Assembly: GCF_019753045.1 (NCBI RefSeq) | Contig: NZ_JAIELN010000012.1 | Span: 124,001 to 188,000 of the forward strand | Direction of reading: 5' to 3' | DNA length: 64,000 nt | DNA from: Hyphomicrobium sp. | GTDB taxonomy: Bacteria; Pseudomonadota; Alphaproteobacteria; Rhizobiales; Hyphomicrobiaceae | In this document: positions 1 to 9,776 of the stretch, piece by piece | Layout of the letters: each line of letters begins with the position of its first letter | Position numbering within the stretch: position 1 is the stretch's first letter | Made by a program: the position numbers and the translations under genes | Notes under the pieces: model-generated | What the model was told of the DNA's origin: nothing | Databases searched by the model: none | Seen by the model: the letters and a program-made list of their open reading frames with translations, nothing else

Positions 1-41
1 CTCTGCAAACTATAAGAGCGAAGGTTTTCGACCGATCTACA

Positions 42-80
42 AAGCCGTCGGCCCGTTGATCCGGGCTGGCGGTTTTTTTT
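42..80 (+). terminator. Rho-independent terminator of an upstream gene
   Basis: A GC-rich stem pairs the left arm (about 43-55) with the right arm (about 61-73), allowing two G-U pairs, around a short TTGAT loop. An eight-T tract follows at 73-80. It separates nrdJ from a gene lying before the window. No gene end is visible in the first 42 bases. Confidence 0.75.
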
Positions 81-183
81 GTGTGGAGGGAGGCAGATCA
101 AACCGTTTGACAGCAGGGGTCCGAGAACATATAGTGAACAATAATTGAAGACGGGCTTTTGATACCCATATTCCGGGGACCTG

Positions 184-2598
184 ATGAGCGCGATTTTTTC
201 AGATCTTCCGGCCATTTCCGACGCCATTTGGCGGCGCAAGTATCGTTTTGCCGGTTCGCCTGCGGTCGCCGCCGACAAGACGATCGAAGACACGTTCCAG
301 CGGATCGCGGCGGCTGCGGCTTCGGTCGAGAAGCCTGCCAACCAAAAGAAGTGGGCTAGCGCCTTCTACGATGCGATGTCGGACTTCGGCTTTCAGCCGG
401 CCGGGCGCATCATCGCGGGCGCCGGCACCGACCGGAACGTCACGCTCTTCAACTGCTTCGTGCTCGGCCGGATCGGCGACGACCTTTCGAGCATTTTCGA
501 CAACGTCAAAGACGCGGCGCTGACGATGCAGGCGGGCGGCGGCATCGGTCATGATTTCTCGACGCTTCGCCCGCAGGGCGCGCCGGTCAAAAGCATCGGG
601 GCGGACGCCTCGGGCCCTGTCAGCTTCATGGATGTCTGGGACGCGATGTGCCGGACGATCATGTCGGCCGGGCAACGCCGCGGAGCGATGATGGCGACGC
701 TTCGCTGCGACCATCCGGATATCGAAACGTTCATCGCGGCGAAAGCGGATTCGCAGCGGCTACGGAATTTCAACCTTTCAGTTCTGGTGACCGATGCGTT
801 CATGGACGCCGTGAAGCGCGGCGCATCATGGGACCTCGTTTTCGAGGGCAAGGTCTACAAGACGGTCGAAGCGCGCGGGCTGTGGGACAAGGTCATGCGC
901 GCGACGTATGATTATGCGGAACCCGGCGTCATCTTCATCGACCGGGTGAATGCCGCGAACAATCTCGAATATTGCGAAACGATCTCGGCAACGAACCCGT
1001 GCGGAGAGCAACCGCTCCCTCCTTATGGCGCCTGCCTTTTGGGATCGATCAATCTCGCGCGCCTTGTCGAACATCCGTTCACGCCCGCCGCAGACATCGA
1101 CCGCGCGAAACTCGAAGCGCGTGTCGCGACGGCGGTTCGCTTTCTGGACAACGTTATAGATATCTCGCGCTATCCGCTCGAAGCGCAGGCCGCGGAAGCC
1201 CGTGCCAAGCGGCGCATCGGCCTCGGCATTACGGGCCTCGCGGATGCGTTGATTTTTCTTGGGCTTCCTTACGGCAGCCCGGCGGCGCGAGAAAAGGCGG
1301 CCGAATGGATGGCCGCAATCCAGAACGCCGCCTATCGAGCGAGCGCGGCTCTTGCCGCCGAGAAAGGCGCGTTTCCGCTTTACGATGCAAAAGCATTCCA
1401 GTCGCGTCCGAACGTGTTGCGGCTCGACGCCGATGTGCGCCAGGCGATTTCTGCAAGCGGCGTTCGCAACGGCTGCATCACGTCGATCGCTCCGACGGGT
1501 ACGATTTCTCTTCTCGCCGGCAACGTGTCGAGCGGCATCGAACCCGTGTTCGATTTCGTCTACCAGCGCCGCGTGCTGGGAGACGGACAGACGGCCACGG
1601 AAGAGACTGTCGAGGATTACGCTTACCGGAAGTTTCGCGCCGCATCGGGAGACGACGCGACGCTGCCCGAAGCATTCGTCACAGCGGATACACTATCGCC
1701 TGCCGAGCACATCGCGATGCAAGCGGCGCTGCAGCCCTATGTCGATAGCGCCATTTCGAAAACGATCAATTGCCCTGAGGATATTTCCTTCGAGCAGTTC
1801 GAACACATCTATGCCGAGGCGTTCGATCTCGGACTGAAGGGGTGCACGACCTATCGGCCGAACGCGATAACGGGCGCTGTTCTCTCGCGCGCCGCGCCGG
1901 TCCGCACAGACGAGGAGCCGCTCGATGAGATTTCGGCTTCCGCGATTTCCGCTCAGCGCGCGCCCGGGCTTAGAGCCGTCGAAGATCCGGCGAAGGCGGG
2001 CGATGTCGTTTACATGACGAAGCCGCTCGAGCGCGATGCGGCGCTTGAAGGCGTAACGTACAAAATCAAATGGCCGGCGAGCGCGCACGCGCTTTACGTG
2101 ACGATCAACGACATCGTTCGCGACGGGCGGCGTCGGCCCTTCGAAATCTTCATCAACACGAAGAACCTCGAACATTATGCCTGGACGGTCGCTCTGACAC
2201 GGATGATCAGCGCCGTCTTCCGCCGCGGCGGCGACGTCACATTCGTTGCCGAAGAATTAAAGGCCGTCTTTGATCCCGAGGGCGGCCGGTGGATGGGCGG
2301 GCGTTATGTGCCGAGCCTGTTGGCTGCCATCGGGGACGTCATCGAGCAGCATATGATCCACATCGGATTTCTCGTGCGTGACGATGCTCTCCCGGAGATC
2401 ACTCCGAAACGCCAGCCGATCGCGGCCGTTCAGCGAATTGTTGCGGATGGGGCTACGGAGCACCGTCGAGACGACACTCAGCCTCACGGCTTTCCCGTGG
2501 CATCGGCGCGTATTTGCCCGAAATGCGGAGAGCGGGCGCTGAGGCATATCGAAGGCTGCTGGACCTGCGCGAATTGCGATTATTCGCGGTGCGGATAA
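184..2598 (+). CDS. nrdJ: Adenosylcobalamin-dependent (class II) ribonucleotide reductase
   Basis: Reduces ribonucleotides to deoxyribonucleotides with coenzyme B12 as radical source, so it works with or without oxygen. The 804-residue protein shows the FNCFVLG segment (Cys91, one of the redox pair) and the NPCGEQP motif at 271-277 with Cys273, the expected thiyl-radical cysteine. The C-terminus (778-804) is a six-cysteine module, CPKC then CxxCxxC and a final Cys803, typical of the NrdJ_Z subfamily and probably involved in re-reduction. No N-terminal ATP-cone is evident. ATG at 184 follows GGGGAC; an overlapping upstream ORF is a frame shadow. No cobalamin riboswitch is recognisable in the 100 bases upstream. 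The gene stands alone after a terminator. Confidence 0.95.
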   Translation: MSAIFSDLPAISDAIWRRKYRFAGSPAVAADKTIEDTFQRIAAAAASVEKPANQKKWASAFYDAMSDFGFQPAGRIIAGAGTDRNVTLFNCFVLGRIGDDLSSIFDNVKDAALTMQAGGGIGHDFSTLRPQGAPVKSIGADASGPVSFMDVWDAMCRTIMSAGQRRGAMMATLRCDHPDIETFIAAKADSQRLRNFNLSVLVTDAFMDAVKRGASWDLVFEGKVYKTVEARGLWDKVMRATYDYAEPGVIFIDRVNAANNLEYCETISATNPCGEQPLPPYGACLLGSINLARLVEHPFTPAADIDRAKLEARVATAVRFLDNVIDISRYPLEAQAAEARAKRRIGLGITGLADALIFLGLPYGSPAAREKAAEWMAAIQNAAYRASAALAAEKGAFPLYDAKAFQSRPNVLRLDADVRQAISASGVRNGCITSIAPTGTISLLAGNVSSGIEPVFDFVYQRRVLGDGQTATEETVEDYAYRKFRAASGDDATLPEAFVTADTLSPAEHIAMQAALQPYVDSAISKTINCPEDISFEQFEHIYAEAFDLGLKGCTTYRPNAITGAVLSRAAPVRTDEEPLDEISASAISAQRAPGLRAVEDPAKAGDVVYMTKPLERDAALEGVTYKIKWPASAHALYVTINDIVRDGRRRPFEIFINTKNLEHYAWTVALTRMISAVFRRGGDVTFVAEELKAVFDPEGGRWMGGRYVPSLLAAIGDVIEQHMIHIGFLVRDDALPEITPKRQPIAAVQRIVADGATEHRRDDTQPHGFPVASARICPKCGERALRHIEGCWTCANCDYSRCG

Positions 2599-2888
2599 GC
2601 CCCGGCGATTAACACTACCATCGGCCGGTTATCGCGACTCGCGGCTTTACCCGAGGCTTTTCGGGCCTTGAATGCTAATGCGCGTTGACGTTTGCGGCGA
2701 TTTCGCCCGCGGGCTCGCGCCGAGTGTTTTTAATCCAAGCCGTTCTCAACACTTCGTTGACCATCGAGGCGCGGATGAGGCAATCGCGTCAAATTTTCGA
2801 ACCAAAGTTCACCATTCCTCACAGTCCGGCGGGTATCACGGTTTCAAAGAAGAATTCGGTGTGTGTTTGCCGATAAGGGGTGTGCGTT

Positions 2889-3311
2889 ATGAGTGCCGAG
2901 ATTATCCAGCTTTCCGCGTTCCGGGCTCGCCAGCAGACGGTCGAAGCCGCGCCGCAGGCAAGCGTCGGAACGATGGCTCCAGAAGCGCCGCCGAGATTTC
3001 ATTTCTGGACCGGAGCTTCGGGCAAGCGCTACGTGCACACGGTCTACAGCCTCTTCGACTGCCCGACACTGGAAGACGCCAATTACATTCTGGTCCGCCG
3101 CACGGACCGTTCACGGCGCACGGTGCTCGCCATCGGCCGGCTTTCCAACCGCTGCCCGACGCAGAACCTCGCAGAAATCCGCCAGCACTCCGCAGTGCTC
3201 GGCGCCGATGAAGTTCACGTGCACTTGCTCGCTTCTTCATCGCAGGAAGCGGAAGCCGTCGAGAACGATCTCATCACCGCGCAGTTTCTGATGGAGCCGC
3301 ACTCGGCTTAA
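2889..3311 (+). CDS. Conserved-looking hypothetical protein, 140 aa
   Basis: No recognised family. ATG at 2889 is preferred over the in-frame GTG at 2880 because AGGGG (about 2874-2879) sits at ribosome-binding distance. The protein has a variable Ala/Gln-rich N-terminus (1-35). A compact region follows (38-135) with HFWTGASGKRYVHTVYSLFD, then an Arg-rich stretch and an acidic helix near the end. It has no signal peptide and no membrane segment, so it is probably cytoplasmic. It stands alone, convergent with tyrA 21 bases downstream. Codon use matches neighbouring genes, which supports it as a real gene. Function unknown. Confidence 0.7.
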   Translation: MSAEIIQLSAFRARQQTVEAAPQASVGTMAPEAPPRFHFWTGASGKRYVHTVYSLFDCPTLEDANYILVRRTDRSRRTVLAIGRLSNRCPTQNLAEIRQHSAVLGADEVHVHLLASSSQEAEAVENDLITAQFLMEPHSA

Positions 3312-3332
3312 TGGTGCCCGTACGGCGCGAGG

Positions 3333-4313
3333 TTACTTCCCGCCGTCTTTCGTGCGTGCCGGGCTCCGGCCGAAATCAGGCTGCGTCGTATCCTGGCCGG
3401 CCTGAATGATGCCGCGGCGGATCGCGCGCGCTTCCGTGAAGAGACGCTCCAGCGTCGCGCCGTCGCCAAAGCGGATGGCGCGTTGAAGCGCGATGAGGTC
3501 TTCAGAAAAACGGCCGAGCATCTCGAGAACCGCGTCCTTGTTGTTCAGAAAAACGTCGCGCCACATCACCGGATCGGATGCCGCGATGCGCGTGAAATCG
3601 CGGAAGCCGCCGGCCGAGAACTTGATGACTTCGCTATCTGTCACGCGCTCGAGATGGGCTGCGGTGTTGACGATGTTGTAGGCGATCAAGTGCGGGACAT
3701 GGCTCGTGATCGCGAGCACCATGTCGTGATGCTCGGGCGACATGATCTCGACGTTAGAGCCGAGCTTCTGCCAAAATTCTTCGAGTTTCGCGAGCGCGGC
3801 AGGGTCTGCATCTGCCGCGGGCGTCAGGATGCACCAGCGTCCGTCGAAGAGTTCGGCGAAGCCTGCGTCGGGGCCTGACTGTTCGGTTCCGGCGATCGGA
3901 TGCCCGGCGATAAAGTGAACGCTCTCGGGAATATGGGGAGCGATGTCCTGGACGGGTGCGGCCTTTACCGATCCGACGTCCGAGACGATTGCGCCCGGCT
4001 CGAGATGCGGACCGATGGCTTCGGCGATTTTTTTGTACGCGCCGACCGGCGTGCAGAGGATGACGAGATCAGCGCCTCTCACGGCGTCTGCCGGATCGGC
4101 ATAGGCTTTTCTGACGAGGCCGAGTTCTTCGGCCCTCGCGCGTGTTTCGGGTGCTACCGCGCAACCGACGATGTCGCCGACAAGCCCAGCGCGGCGCGCG
4201 GCATGGCTGATCGATGAGCCGATGAGGCCTATTCCGATAAGGGACAGGCGCTTGAACATCGGCTTCGTCGCACTTGCGGGTGCGCTTTCAGTTGCGGTTT
4301 CGCTTTGGGCCAT
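3333..4313 (-). CDS. tyrA: Prephenate/arogenate dehydrogenase (tyrosine biosynthesis)
   Basis: Oxidatively decarboxylates prephenate or arogenate in tyrosine synthesis, using NAD(P). The 326-residue protein has an N-terminal Rossmann fold with GIGLIGSS at 27-34, then the helical dimerisation/substrate domain. HIAGHPIAGTEQSG and the later ITSHVPHLIAYN are typical of the TyrA family. No chorismate mutase or ACT domain is fused. The start ATG overlaps the hisC stop by one base, so the pair is translationally coupled. This hisC-tyrA order is common in alphaproteobacteria, where the HisC-type aminotransferase can also serve aromatic amino acid synthesis (family knowledge). Whether it prefers prephenate or arogenate cannot be told. 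Confidence 0.92.
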   Translation of the reverse strand: MAQSETATESAPASATKPMFKRLSLIGIGLIGSSISHAARRAGLVGDIVGCAVAPETRARAEELGLVRKAYADPADAVRGADLVILCTPVGAYKKIAEAIGPHLEPGAIVSDVGSVKAAPVQDIAPHIPESVHFIAGHPIAGTEQSGPDAGFAELFDGRWCILTPAADADPAALAKLEEFWQKLGSNVEIMSPEHHDMVLAITSHVPHLIAYNIVNTAAHLERVTDSEVIKFSAGGFRDFTRIAASDPVMWRDVFLNNKDAVLEMLGRFSEDLIALQRAIRFGDGATLERLFTEARAIRRGIIQAGQDTTQPDFGRSPARTKDGGK

Positions 4314-5416
4314 CAGGCCGCGCCCTTCAAGTAGCGAGCGAGCGCATCGATGACTCGCTTGTTGTCGCTCTCAGATCCGATCGTCATGCGCAGCGCGTTC
4401 GGAAACCCATAAGCGCCGACCTTGCGCAGAATGATGCCCTGCGATTTCAAGAACTCATCCGCTTCCGACGCCGTCTTGCCTTTGACGCCGTCGAAGTGGA
4501 AGAGGACGAAGTTCGCAACGCTCGGCGTGACGGCGAGACCGAGCTTTTTCAGTTCGCATTCGACCCACGGCAGCCATTTGTCGTTGTGAAGCTTGGCGCG
4601 CTCCAGGTGCGCGAGATCGTCCATCGCGGCTGCCCCGCTGGCGATTGCGGGCGCCGACAGATTGAAGGGTCCGCGAATACGATTGAGCACGTCGACGATC
4701 TCCGGCGGGCAATAGGCCCAGCCGATGCGGAGTGCAGCCAGTCCGTAAATTTTCGAGAACGTTCGCGTCATGACCGTGTTCGAGGTCGTGGCGACGAGTT
4801 CAAGCCCGGCTTCGTAATCGTTCTTGCTCACGTATTCTGAATAGGCGGCGTCGAGCACGAGCAGGATATCGCCGCGCAGACCGGCGCGCAGGCGGCGCAC
4901 TTCCTCGATCGGGATGTATGTGCCCGTCGGGTTATTTGGGTTGGCGATAAAAACCATGCGGGTTCGCGGCGTCACGGCTGCGAGGATCGCATCGATATCG
5001 GTTTTGAGGTCGCGCTCCGGCGCGACGACCGGCGTCGCGCCATTCGTCAGGATCGCGATCCGGTAAACGAGAAAGCCGTGGGCGGTGTAGATCGCCTCGT
5101 CTCCGGGGCCCAGGTAGCCGCGGGCCAAGAGGCCCAGCAGCTCGTCGGAGCCCGATCCGCAGACGATGCGGCGCGCATCGAGCCCGTAACGGCGGGCGAT
5201 GGCTTCGCGAAGCTGCGTCGCCTGGCCGTCCGGATAGCGCTCAAGTTCGCCCGCTGCCGCCTTGAATGCCGCGATTGCCGCAGGGCTCGGTCCAAGCGGG
5301 GTCTCGTTGGACGATAGCTTAACAGGGGGCAAGCCGCCGCCGGCCTTGCTTTCGCCGGGCACATAGGCCGCAATGTCCAGGATGCCAGGACGTGGAATTG
5401 GTGCGGTAACCACCAT
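4313..5416 (-). CDS. hisC: Histidinol-phosphate aminotransferase
   Basis: PLP-dependent fold-type I aminotransferase that converts imidazole acetol phosphate to histidinol phosphate and may also transaminate aromatic keto acids. Visible landmarks in 367 residues: [12 protein letters not shown] at 34-45, ANPNNPTG at 158-165, the D-A-A-Y segment at 189-192 that contacts PLP, and [16 protein letters not shown] with Lys222 as the Schiff-base lysine. Length is normal for HisC. It is the first gene of a two-gene unit with tyrA (one-base overlap), which suggests a dual role in histidine and tyrosine/phenylalanine synthesis (inference). It is divergent from metX across about 150 bases. Confidence 0.93.
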   Translation of the reverse strand: MVVTAPIPRPGILDIAAYVPGESKAGGGLPPVKLSSNETPLGPSPAAIAAFKAAAGELERYPDGQATQLREAIARRYGLDARRIVCGSGSDELLGLLARGYLGPGDEAIYTAHGFLVYRIAILTNGATPVVAPERDLKTDIDAILAAVTPRTRMVFIANPNNPTGTYIPIEEVRRLRAGLRGDILLVLDAAYSEYVSKNDYEAGLELVATTSNTVMTRTFSKIYGLAALRIGWAYCPPEIVDVLNRIRGPFNLSAPAIASGAAAMDDLAHLERAKLHNDKWLPWVECELKKLGLAVTPSVANFVLFHFDGVKGKTASEADEFLKSQGIILRKVGAYGFPNALRMTIGSESDNKRVIDALARYLKGAA

Positions 5417-5568
5417 ATATTATCTCGAATTCTTGAACGGTATTGACGATTTCGCGCGCATTGATAGGGGCATCATCACTTGAAATCAAAGTTTAAAGTT
5501 GACTTTGTCTGCGGCAAGCCTAGCAAGCCCGCCCTACCGCTTAGCCCTTGGGATATCGAACAAATACG
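5417..5568. promoter_or_regulatory. Divergent hisC/metX promoter region with a small inverted repeat
   Basis: The intergenic region is AT-richer than its surroundings and must hold promoters for both directions. CAAAGT at 5487-5492 and ACTTTG at 5502-5507 form an inverted repeat with a 9-base spacer, a possible operator. I looked for a SAM-II riboswitch, common before alphaproteobacterial met genes, and could not match its conserved core. Confidence 0.35.
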
Positions 5569-6771
5569 ATGACTGGCGCATCGCCCAATCTTGTTGCCTC
5601 GGTTTCACGGCGGCATCCCGAGGTGGATACGCCGACGAGCCCGGTCGTGCATTTCGACACCGGTGCGCCGCTGCACCTTGCCTGCCAGCAGGATCTCGCT
5701 CCCTTTTCCATAGCTTACGAGACCTATGGCGAACTCAACGCGGCGAAGTCCAATGCCATCCTGATCTGTCACGCGCTGACCGCCGATCAGTATGTCGCGA
5801 GCCGTCACCCCATCACCGGCAAGCCGGGGTGGTGGGATAATATGGTCGGTCCGGGCAAACCTATCGACACGGACCGTTTCTTCGTCATCTGCTCGAACGT
5901 CGTGGGCGGCTGCATGGGATCGACGGGTCCGGCTTCGATCAATCCGAAGACCGGCGCTCCCTATGTCCTCACCTTTCCGGTCATCACCGTTGGCGACATG
6001 GTCGAAGCGCAGGCGCGCCTCATCGATTATCTCGGCATCGATCAGCTGTTCGCGGTGATCGGCGGCTCGATGGGCGGCATGCAGGTTCTCGAGTGGGCGT
6101 CGCGCTACAAGGATCGCGTGTTCGCGGCCGTGCCGATCGCGACGGCTGCCTGGCATTCCTCGCAGAACATCGCATTTCACGAAGTCGGCCGGCAAGCCGT
6201 CATGGCCGATCCCGAATGGTCGGGCGGCAACTATTATGCTGCCGGAACGGTGCCGAAGAACGGCCTCGCCGTCGCGCGCATGGCTGCACACATCACGTAC
6301 CTTTCGGAAGAAGCCCTGCACCGGAAATTCGGCCGCAACTTGCAGGACCGGTCGTCGTTGTCGTTCACGTTCAACGCCGAGTTCCAGGTCGAAAGCTATT
6401 TGAGGCATCAGGGGTCGACGTTCGTCGATCGCTTCGATGCCAACAGCTATCTCTACATCACGCGTGCTCTCGACTACTTCGACATGCGCGAAAGCGCCGG
6501 CGGTGTGCTCGCGAATGCCTTTCGTGGGACGAAGACGCGCTTCTGCGTGGTGTCGTTTACCTCCGACTGGCTTTATCCGACGCGCGAGAGCCGCGAAATC
6601 GTACAGGCGCTCAACGCGGTTGCCGCCAACGTTTCGTTCGTCGAGATCGAGAGCGACAAGGGCCACGATGCGTTTCTTCTCGAAGAGCCGACGTTTTTCG
6701 CGACGATCCGCGGCTTTCTCAATGCCGCCGCGATGAAGCGCGGGCTCGGCTCACCGGAGGCGCGGAAATGA
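5569..6771 (+). CDS. metX: Homoserine O-acetyltransferase
   Basis: Acylates homoserine in methionine synthesis (acetyl-CoA or succinyl-CoA, not decidable here). It has an alpha/beta hydrolase fold of 400 residues. The nucleophile is Ser167 in GGSMGGMQ, with acid Asp333 in FTSDWLYP and His366 in [27 protein letters not shown] and [10 protein letters not shown] are MetX signatures. ATG at 5569 is chosen over a TTG seven codons upstream; its ribosome-binding site is weak. The stop overlaps the metW start (ATGA), so the two are co-translated. Confidence 0.95.
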   Translation: MTGASPNLVASVSRRHPEVDTPTSPVVHFDTGAPLHLACQQDLAPFSIAYETYGELNAAKSNAILICHALTADQYVASRHPITGKPGWWDNMVGPGKPIDTDRFFVICSNVVGGCMGSTGPASINPKTGAPYVLTFPVITVGDMVEAQARLIDYLGIDQLFAVIGGSMGGMQVLEWASRYKDRVFAAVPIATAAWHSSQNIAFHEVGRQAVMADPEWSGGNYYAAGTVPKNGLAVARMAAHITYLSEEALHRKFGRNLQDRSSLSFTFNAEFQVESYLRHQGSTFVDRFDANSYLYITRALDYFDMRESAGGVLANAFRGTKTRFCVVSFTSDWLYPTRESREIVQALNAVAANVSFVEIESDKGHDAFLLEEPTFFATIRGFLNAAAMKRGLGSPEARK

Positions 6772-7433
6772 ACGCTCCCGATATCGGAAAAATCGCCGGG
6801 CAACCGAAAGCCCCGCGTGTCGACCATTTGCTCATCGCCGAGATGGTGGAAGCGGGCTCGCGCGTTCTCGACGTCGGATGCGGCGACGGCGAGCTTTTGC
6901 AGCTTCTGTCCGAGCGCAAGGGCGTCGACGGGCGCGGGGTCGAACTGCAGCGTGAGAAGGTCAACGCCTGCGTGGCGCACGGCCTTTCCGTCATCCAGGG
7001 CGACGCCGACCGGGACCTCGACAATTACCCCGATCAGGCATTCGACTACGCCATTCTATCGCTGACGATCCAGGCGACGCGGCAGCCAAAAAACGTGCTC
7101 GAGAATTTGCTCAGGATCGGACGGCGCGCCATCGTCTCGTTCCCGAACTTCGGCCACTGGCAGGTGCGCACGAAGCTGCTTTTCTCAGGCCGCATGCCGA
7201 TCAACGATAATCTGCCGGATGAGTGGTATCTGACGCCCAACGCGCATTTGTGCACGATTCGGGATTTCGCCGACTTGTGTGAGCTCGTTCATGCGGACGT
7301 CGAGCAGGCCGTCGCGTTCAACGCCTACGGCGCGCGTCTGCCGATCAAGTGGTCGTTGTCGATGCAGAACATGTTCGGGGAAAAAGCCGTGTTTCTCCTG
7401 CGCGGCCCCAAGCGGCCCACAGCCGGTGGCTAG
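6768..7433 (+). CDS. metW: Methionine biosynthesis protein MetW
   Basis: 221-residue class I methyltransferase-fold protein with the [15 protein letters not shown]-site motif near residue 30 and the MetW signatures VSFPNFGHW and [10 protein letters not shown]. MetW partners MetX in proteobacteria and is reported to be needed for full homoserine acyltransferase activity (family knowledge). The start ATG lies inside the metX stop (four-base overlap). A much longer open frame extends upstream through metX but is a shadow. The 3' end overlaps the convergent methyltransferase gene by four bases. Confidence 0.92.
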   Translation: MNAPDIGKIAGQPKAPRVDHLLIAEMVEAGSRVLDVGCGDGELLQLLSERKGVDGRGVELQREKVNACVAHGLSVIQGDADRDLDNYPDQAFDYAILSLTIQATRQPKNVLENLLRIGRRAIVSFPNFGHWQVRTKLLFSGRMPINDNLPDEWYLTPNAHLCTIRDFADLCELVHADVEQAVAFNAYGARLPIKWSLSMQNMFGEKAVFLLRGPKRPTAGG

Positions 7434-8170
7434 AAGCGGCGGATCCCGGTCGTGCTTCGCGTATCGGCCGGTTTCAGAATTGCGGGTTGAGCGACGCGCT
7501 TGCCACTGCCAACCGGCGCCATCACTTCCTTCTTTGCCTCGACCAGTATGACGCCGGCGACGCCGATCGACATGCTCGATCCGAAACGTTCGATGGGCCC
7601 CGCGATGCGCAGAAGCAGGCGCTGATTGACCGGGGGAAAGTAGAGCGCTTCACCCCAGTCGACAGGCGTGAAGAGCGCGTCGATGAGCTGCGTTTCGAGC
7701 TGTCCGCGGCTGAAGGGCAGTCCGTGACCGAATGGCGTTCGGTCCATGCGCGACCAAAGCCCCCGGCGATTTGGCACGACGAACAGCGCCCGGCCGTCCG
7801 GCTTCAGGACGCGCCATACCTCGCGGAGCAACGGGCCCGGCCGTTCCGCCTGCTCCAGGCAGTGGACGACCAGAAGTCGATCGACCGAGTTGTCAGGCAG
7901 CGGCCATTGGTTTTCCGTGACGAGAACCGAGTGGCAATGCCCTGAGTGCGGCCATACGATCGCGCCCTGGCGTGCCGGCATCAGGCACGCGAGACGCTGA
8001 GCTTCGGTGCGGAAAGTGCCGAGGAACGGTGTCGCGAATCCGGCGCCTGCCACCGTCAGTCCGCTAACCCGGCCCCACCGCTCGCGGATGGCGGTCGTGA
8101 GCTGGCGCCGAACGACCCGGCCGAGCGGGGTTCTGTAGAAATCTCTCAATGTCTTTGCGTCGAGAGGCAT
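7430..8170 (-). CDS. Class I SAM-dependent methyltransferase
   Basis: 246-residue methyltransferase-like protein of unknown substrate. The central region LPDNSVDRLLVVHCLEQAERP followed by LREVWRVLKPDGRALFVVPN matches motifs post-I to post-III of the Methyltransf_11 fold. The glycine-rich motif I is weak (GLTVAGAGFATPFLG). The N-terminus (LRDFYRTPLGRVVRRQL) resembles alphaproteobacterial proteins found next to gloB. The C-terminal 25 residues are Lys/Arg-rich and probably disordered. It is convergent with metW and divergent from gloB. This pairing with gloB is common in the group, but no role is established from sequence. Confidence 0.8.
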   Translation of the reverse strand: MPLDAKTLRDFYRTPLGRVVRRQLTTAIRERWGRVSGLTVAGAGFATPFLGTFRTEAQRLACLMPARQGAIVWPHSGHCHSVLVTENQWPLPDNSVDRLLVVHCLEQAERPGPLLREVWRVLKPDGRALFVVPNRRGLWSRMDRTPFGHGLPFSRGQLETQLIDALFTPVDWGEALYFPPVNQRLLLRIAGPIERFGSSMSIGVAGVILVEAKKEVMAPVGSGKRVAQPAILKPADTRSTTGIRRF

Positions 8171-8327
8171 CGTTCGCGCTTACCAGTCATGATAAAATCT
8201 ATTCTACCGGCATTGTCTCTAAACGATCCGGACCGCCAGAGACAGCCTTGGCTGGCGGTAACCCTCTTATCGCTGCGTCGTATCGTTCCGTTTGACACGG
8301 CCGACGCGTCCAACCAAAGTCCCGGCC

Positions 8328-9098
8328 ATGGGAGCACTCGATATCGTTCTTCTGCCGTGCCTGGCAGATAATTACAGCGTTCTTCTGCACGAGCCGGACA
8401 CGGGCGAAACGGCAGTCATCGACGCGCCGTGCGCTTCTGCGATCAAGGCGGCGCTCGCCGAACGCAGCTGGCGGCTGAACCATCTTTTCATCACGCATCA
8501 CCACACCGATCACACGGGCGGCATCAACGAGCTCAAGGCCCACTACGGCGCGAGCGTGACGGGTCCGGAAACGGAGGTCGACCGCATTGCCGGATTGACG
8601 CGTGTGGTCAAGGCCGGGAGCAAGCTCGAATTCGCGGGCCACCCGATCGAGGTTCTCGAAACGCCCGGGCATACACTCGGGCACCTCACGTATTACTTCC
8701 CGGACGACGGCGTGGCGTTCACGGGTGACACGCTGTTTTCGCTCGGCTGCGGAAAAGTTTTCGAAGGCGACCCGCAGATGATGTGGGAGTCCGTTTCGAA
8801 GATCGCGGCTTTGCCGGGCGATACAAAGATTTATTGCGGTCATGAGTACACGCTGAACAACGCCCGTTTTGCGGTGTCCGTCGAGCCCGAGAACGATGCC
8901 CTGAAAAAGCGGGTGGCCGAGGTCGAAGGCTTGCGCGCGGCGGGTCGGCCGACGCTGCCGACCACGATCGACGTCGAACGCGCGACGAACCCGTTCCTGC
9001 GGCCGCAGTCCCGCGCGATCCAGGCGCGCCTCGGGATGCTCGGCGCGCCGGATTGGGAAGTGTTCGCGCGCCTCCGGCAATTGAAGAACAAGGCCTGA
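8328..9098 (+). CDS. gloB: Hydroxyacylglutathione hydrolase (glyoxalase II)
   Basis: Hydrolyses S-D-lactoylglutathione to lactate and glutathione, the second step of methylglyoxal detoxification. It is a metallo-beta-lactamase fold of 256 residues, the usual length. The binuclear metal motif THHHTDH is at 56-62, followed by the second-half ligands in TPGHTLGHL, FTGDTLFS and YCGHEYT. The C-terminal HAGH substrate domain contains the conserved NPFLR. The start at ATG 8328 is preferred over an in-frame TTG 36 bases upstream because it begins directly at the conserved beta-strand. A cupin gene follows 20 bases later, probably in the same transcript. Confidence 0.93.
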   Translation: MGALDIVLLPCLADNYSVLLHEPDTGETAVIDAPCASAIKAALAERSWRLNHLFITHHHTDHTGGINELKAHYGASVTGPETEVDRIAGLTRVVKAGSKLEFAGHPIEVLETPGHTLGHLTYYFPDDGVAFTGDTLFSLGCGKVFEGDPQMMWESVSKIAALPGDTKIYCGHEYTLNNARFAVSVEPENDALKKRVAEVEGLRAAGRPTLPTTIDVERATNPFLRPQSRAIQARLGMLGAPDWEVFARLRQLKNKA

Positions 9099-9118
9099 TC
9101 AGCGGCGGAGGATCCACC

Positions 9119-9568
9119 ATGAAGGGCGATCTCTCCGGCGACGACGTGATCGAGATGCTTGGGCTTTCTCCTCACCCCGAGGGCGGGCATTTCCGCGAGA
9201 CCTTTCGGGATGCAGCGAAACCGGGCGAGCGCGCAGCGTCGACTGCGATCTACTTTCTTCTGAAGGCCGGAGAGCGCTCGCACTGGCATGCGGTGGACGC
9301 GGCCGAAGCGTGGCACTTCTATGCGGGCGACCCGATACTTCTGGAGATTTCGCCAACCGGCGGTCCGGTTCAACGCATTCGGCTGGGCCCCGATCTCGCG
9401 GGAGGAGAGCGGCCGCAAGCCGTCGTTCCTTCCGGGCATTGGCAACAGGCGCGCAGCCTCGGAAAATGGACTCTGGTTGGCTGCACTGTCGCGCCGGGGT
9501 TCATGTTCGAGGGCTTCACGCTGACCGCTCCGGACTTCGTGCCGGATGCGCCTCCGGTCGTCGACTAA
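9119..9568 (+). CDS. DUF985-family cupin protein
   Basis: 149-residue single-domain cupin. Recognisable segments are LSPHPEGGHFRETFRD near the N-terminus, STAIYFLLKAGERSHWHAVDAAEAWHFYAGDP in the barrel (split here only for description) and LVGCTVAPGFMFEGFTLT. These match the cupin_5/DUF985 family, which has no firmly assigned reaction. The histidines of the HWH segment and of AWHF are the likely metal or ligand contacts. A strong GGAGG at 9107-9111 fixes the start at 9119. It lies 20 bases after gloB and is probably co-transcribed. Confidence 0.88.
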   Translation: MKGDLSGDDVIEMLGLSPHPEGGHFRETFRDAAKPGERAASTAIYFLLKAGERSHWHAVDAAEAWHFYAGDPILLEISPTGGPVQRIRLGPDLAGGERPQAVVPSGHWQQARSLGKWTLVGCTVAPGFMFEGFTLTAPDFVPDAPPVVD

Positions 9569-9776
9569 GCGGCGAAGCTGCAACAGCAGAAAGCCTTTCG
9601 CAAACAATCCACACGCCGTCCCCAACTGCGTTTTTCGGCGGCGTGGCGCGATGGCCTTCCATCCACGGGTTAATTGCCCCTTTCCGACAACAGTGGTGTG
9701 GCGCTTCTTGTAGGCGGCGTTCGACTCGTCAACAGTGAACGGCGAATCATGTTCCGATTCACGGGGGTTGCAGTCC

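Noticed and set aside
2672-3211. Plus-strand frame of 179 codons overlapping the small gene at 2889
   Set aside because: The 2889 frame has a ribosome site and balanced composition; the other is Arg/Pro/Ser-rich shadow.
5417-5568. SAM-II riboswitch before metX
   Set aside because: The conserved pseudoknot core could not be matched; only a small inverted repeat is visible.
5605-6666. Long minus-strand open frame opposite metX (353 codons)
   Set aside because: It is a mirror of the GC-rich metX codons, Arg-rich, without domain or ribosome site.
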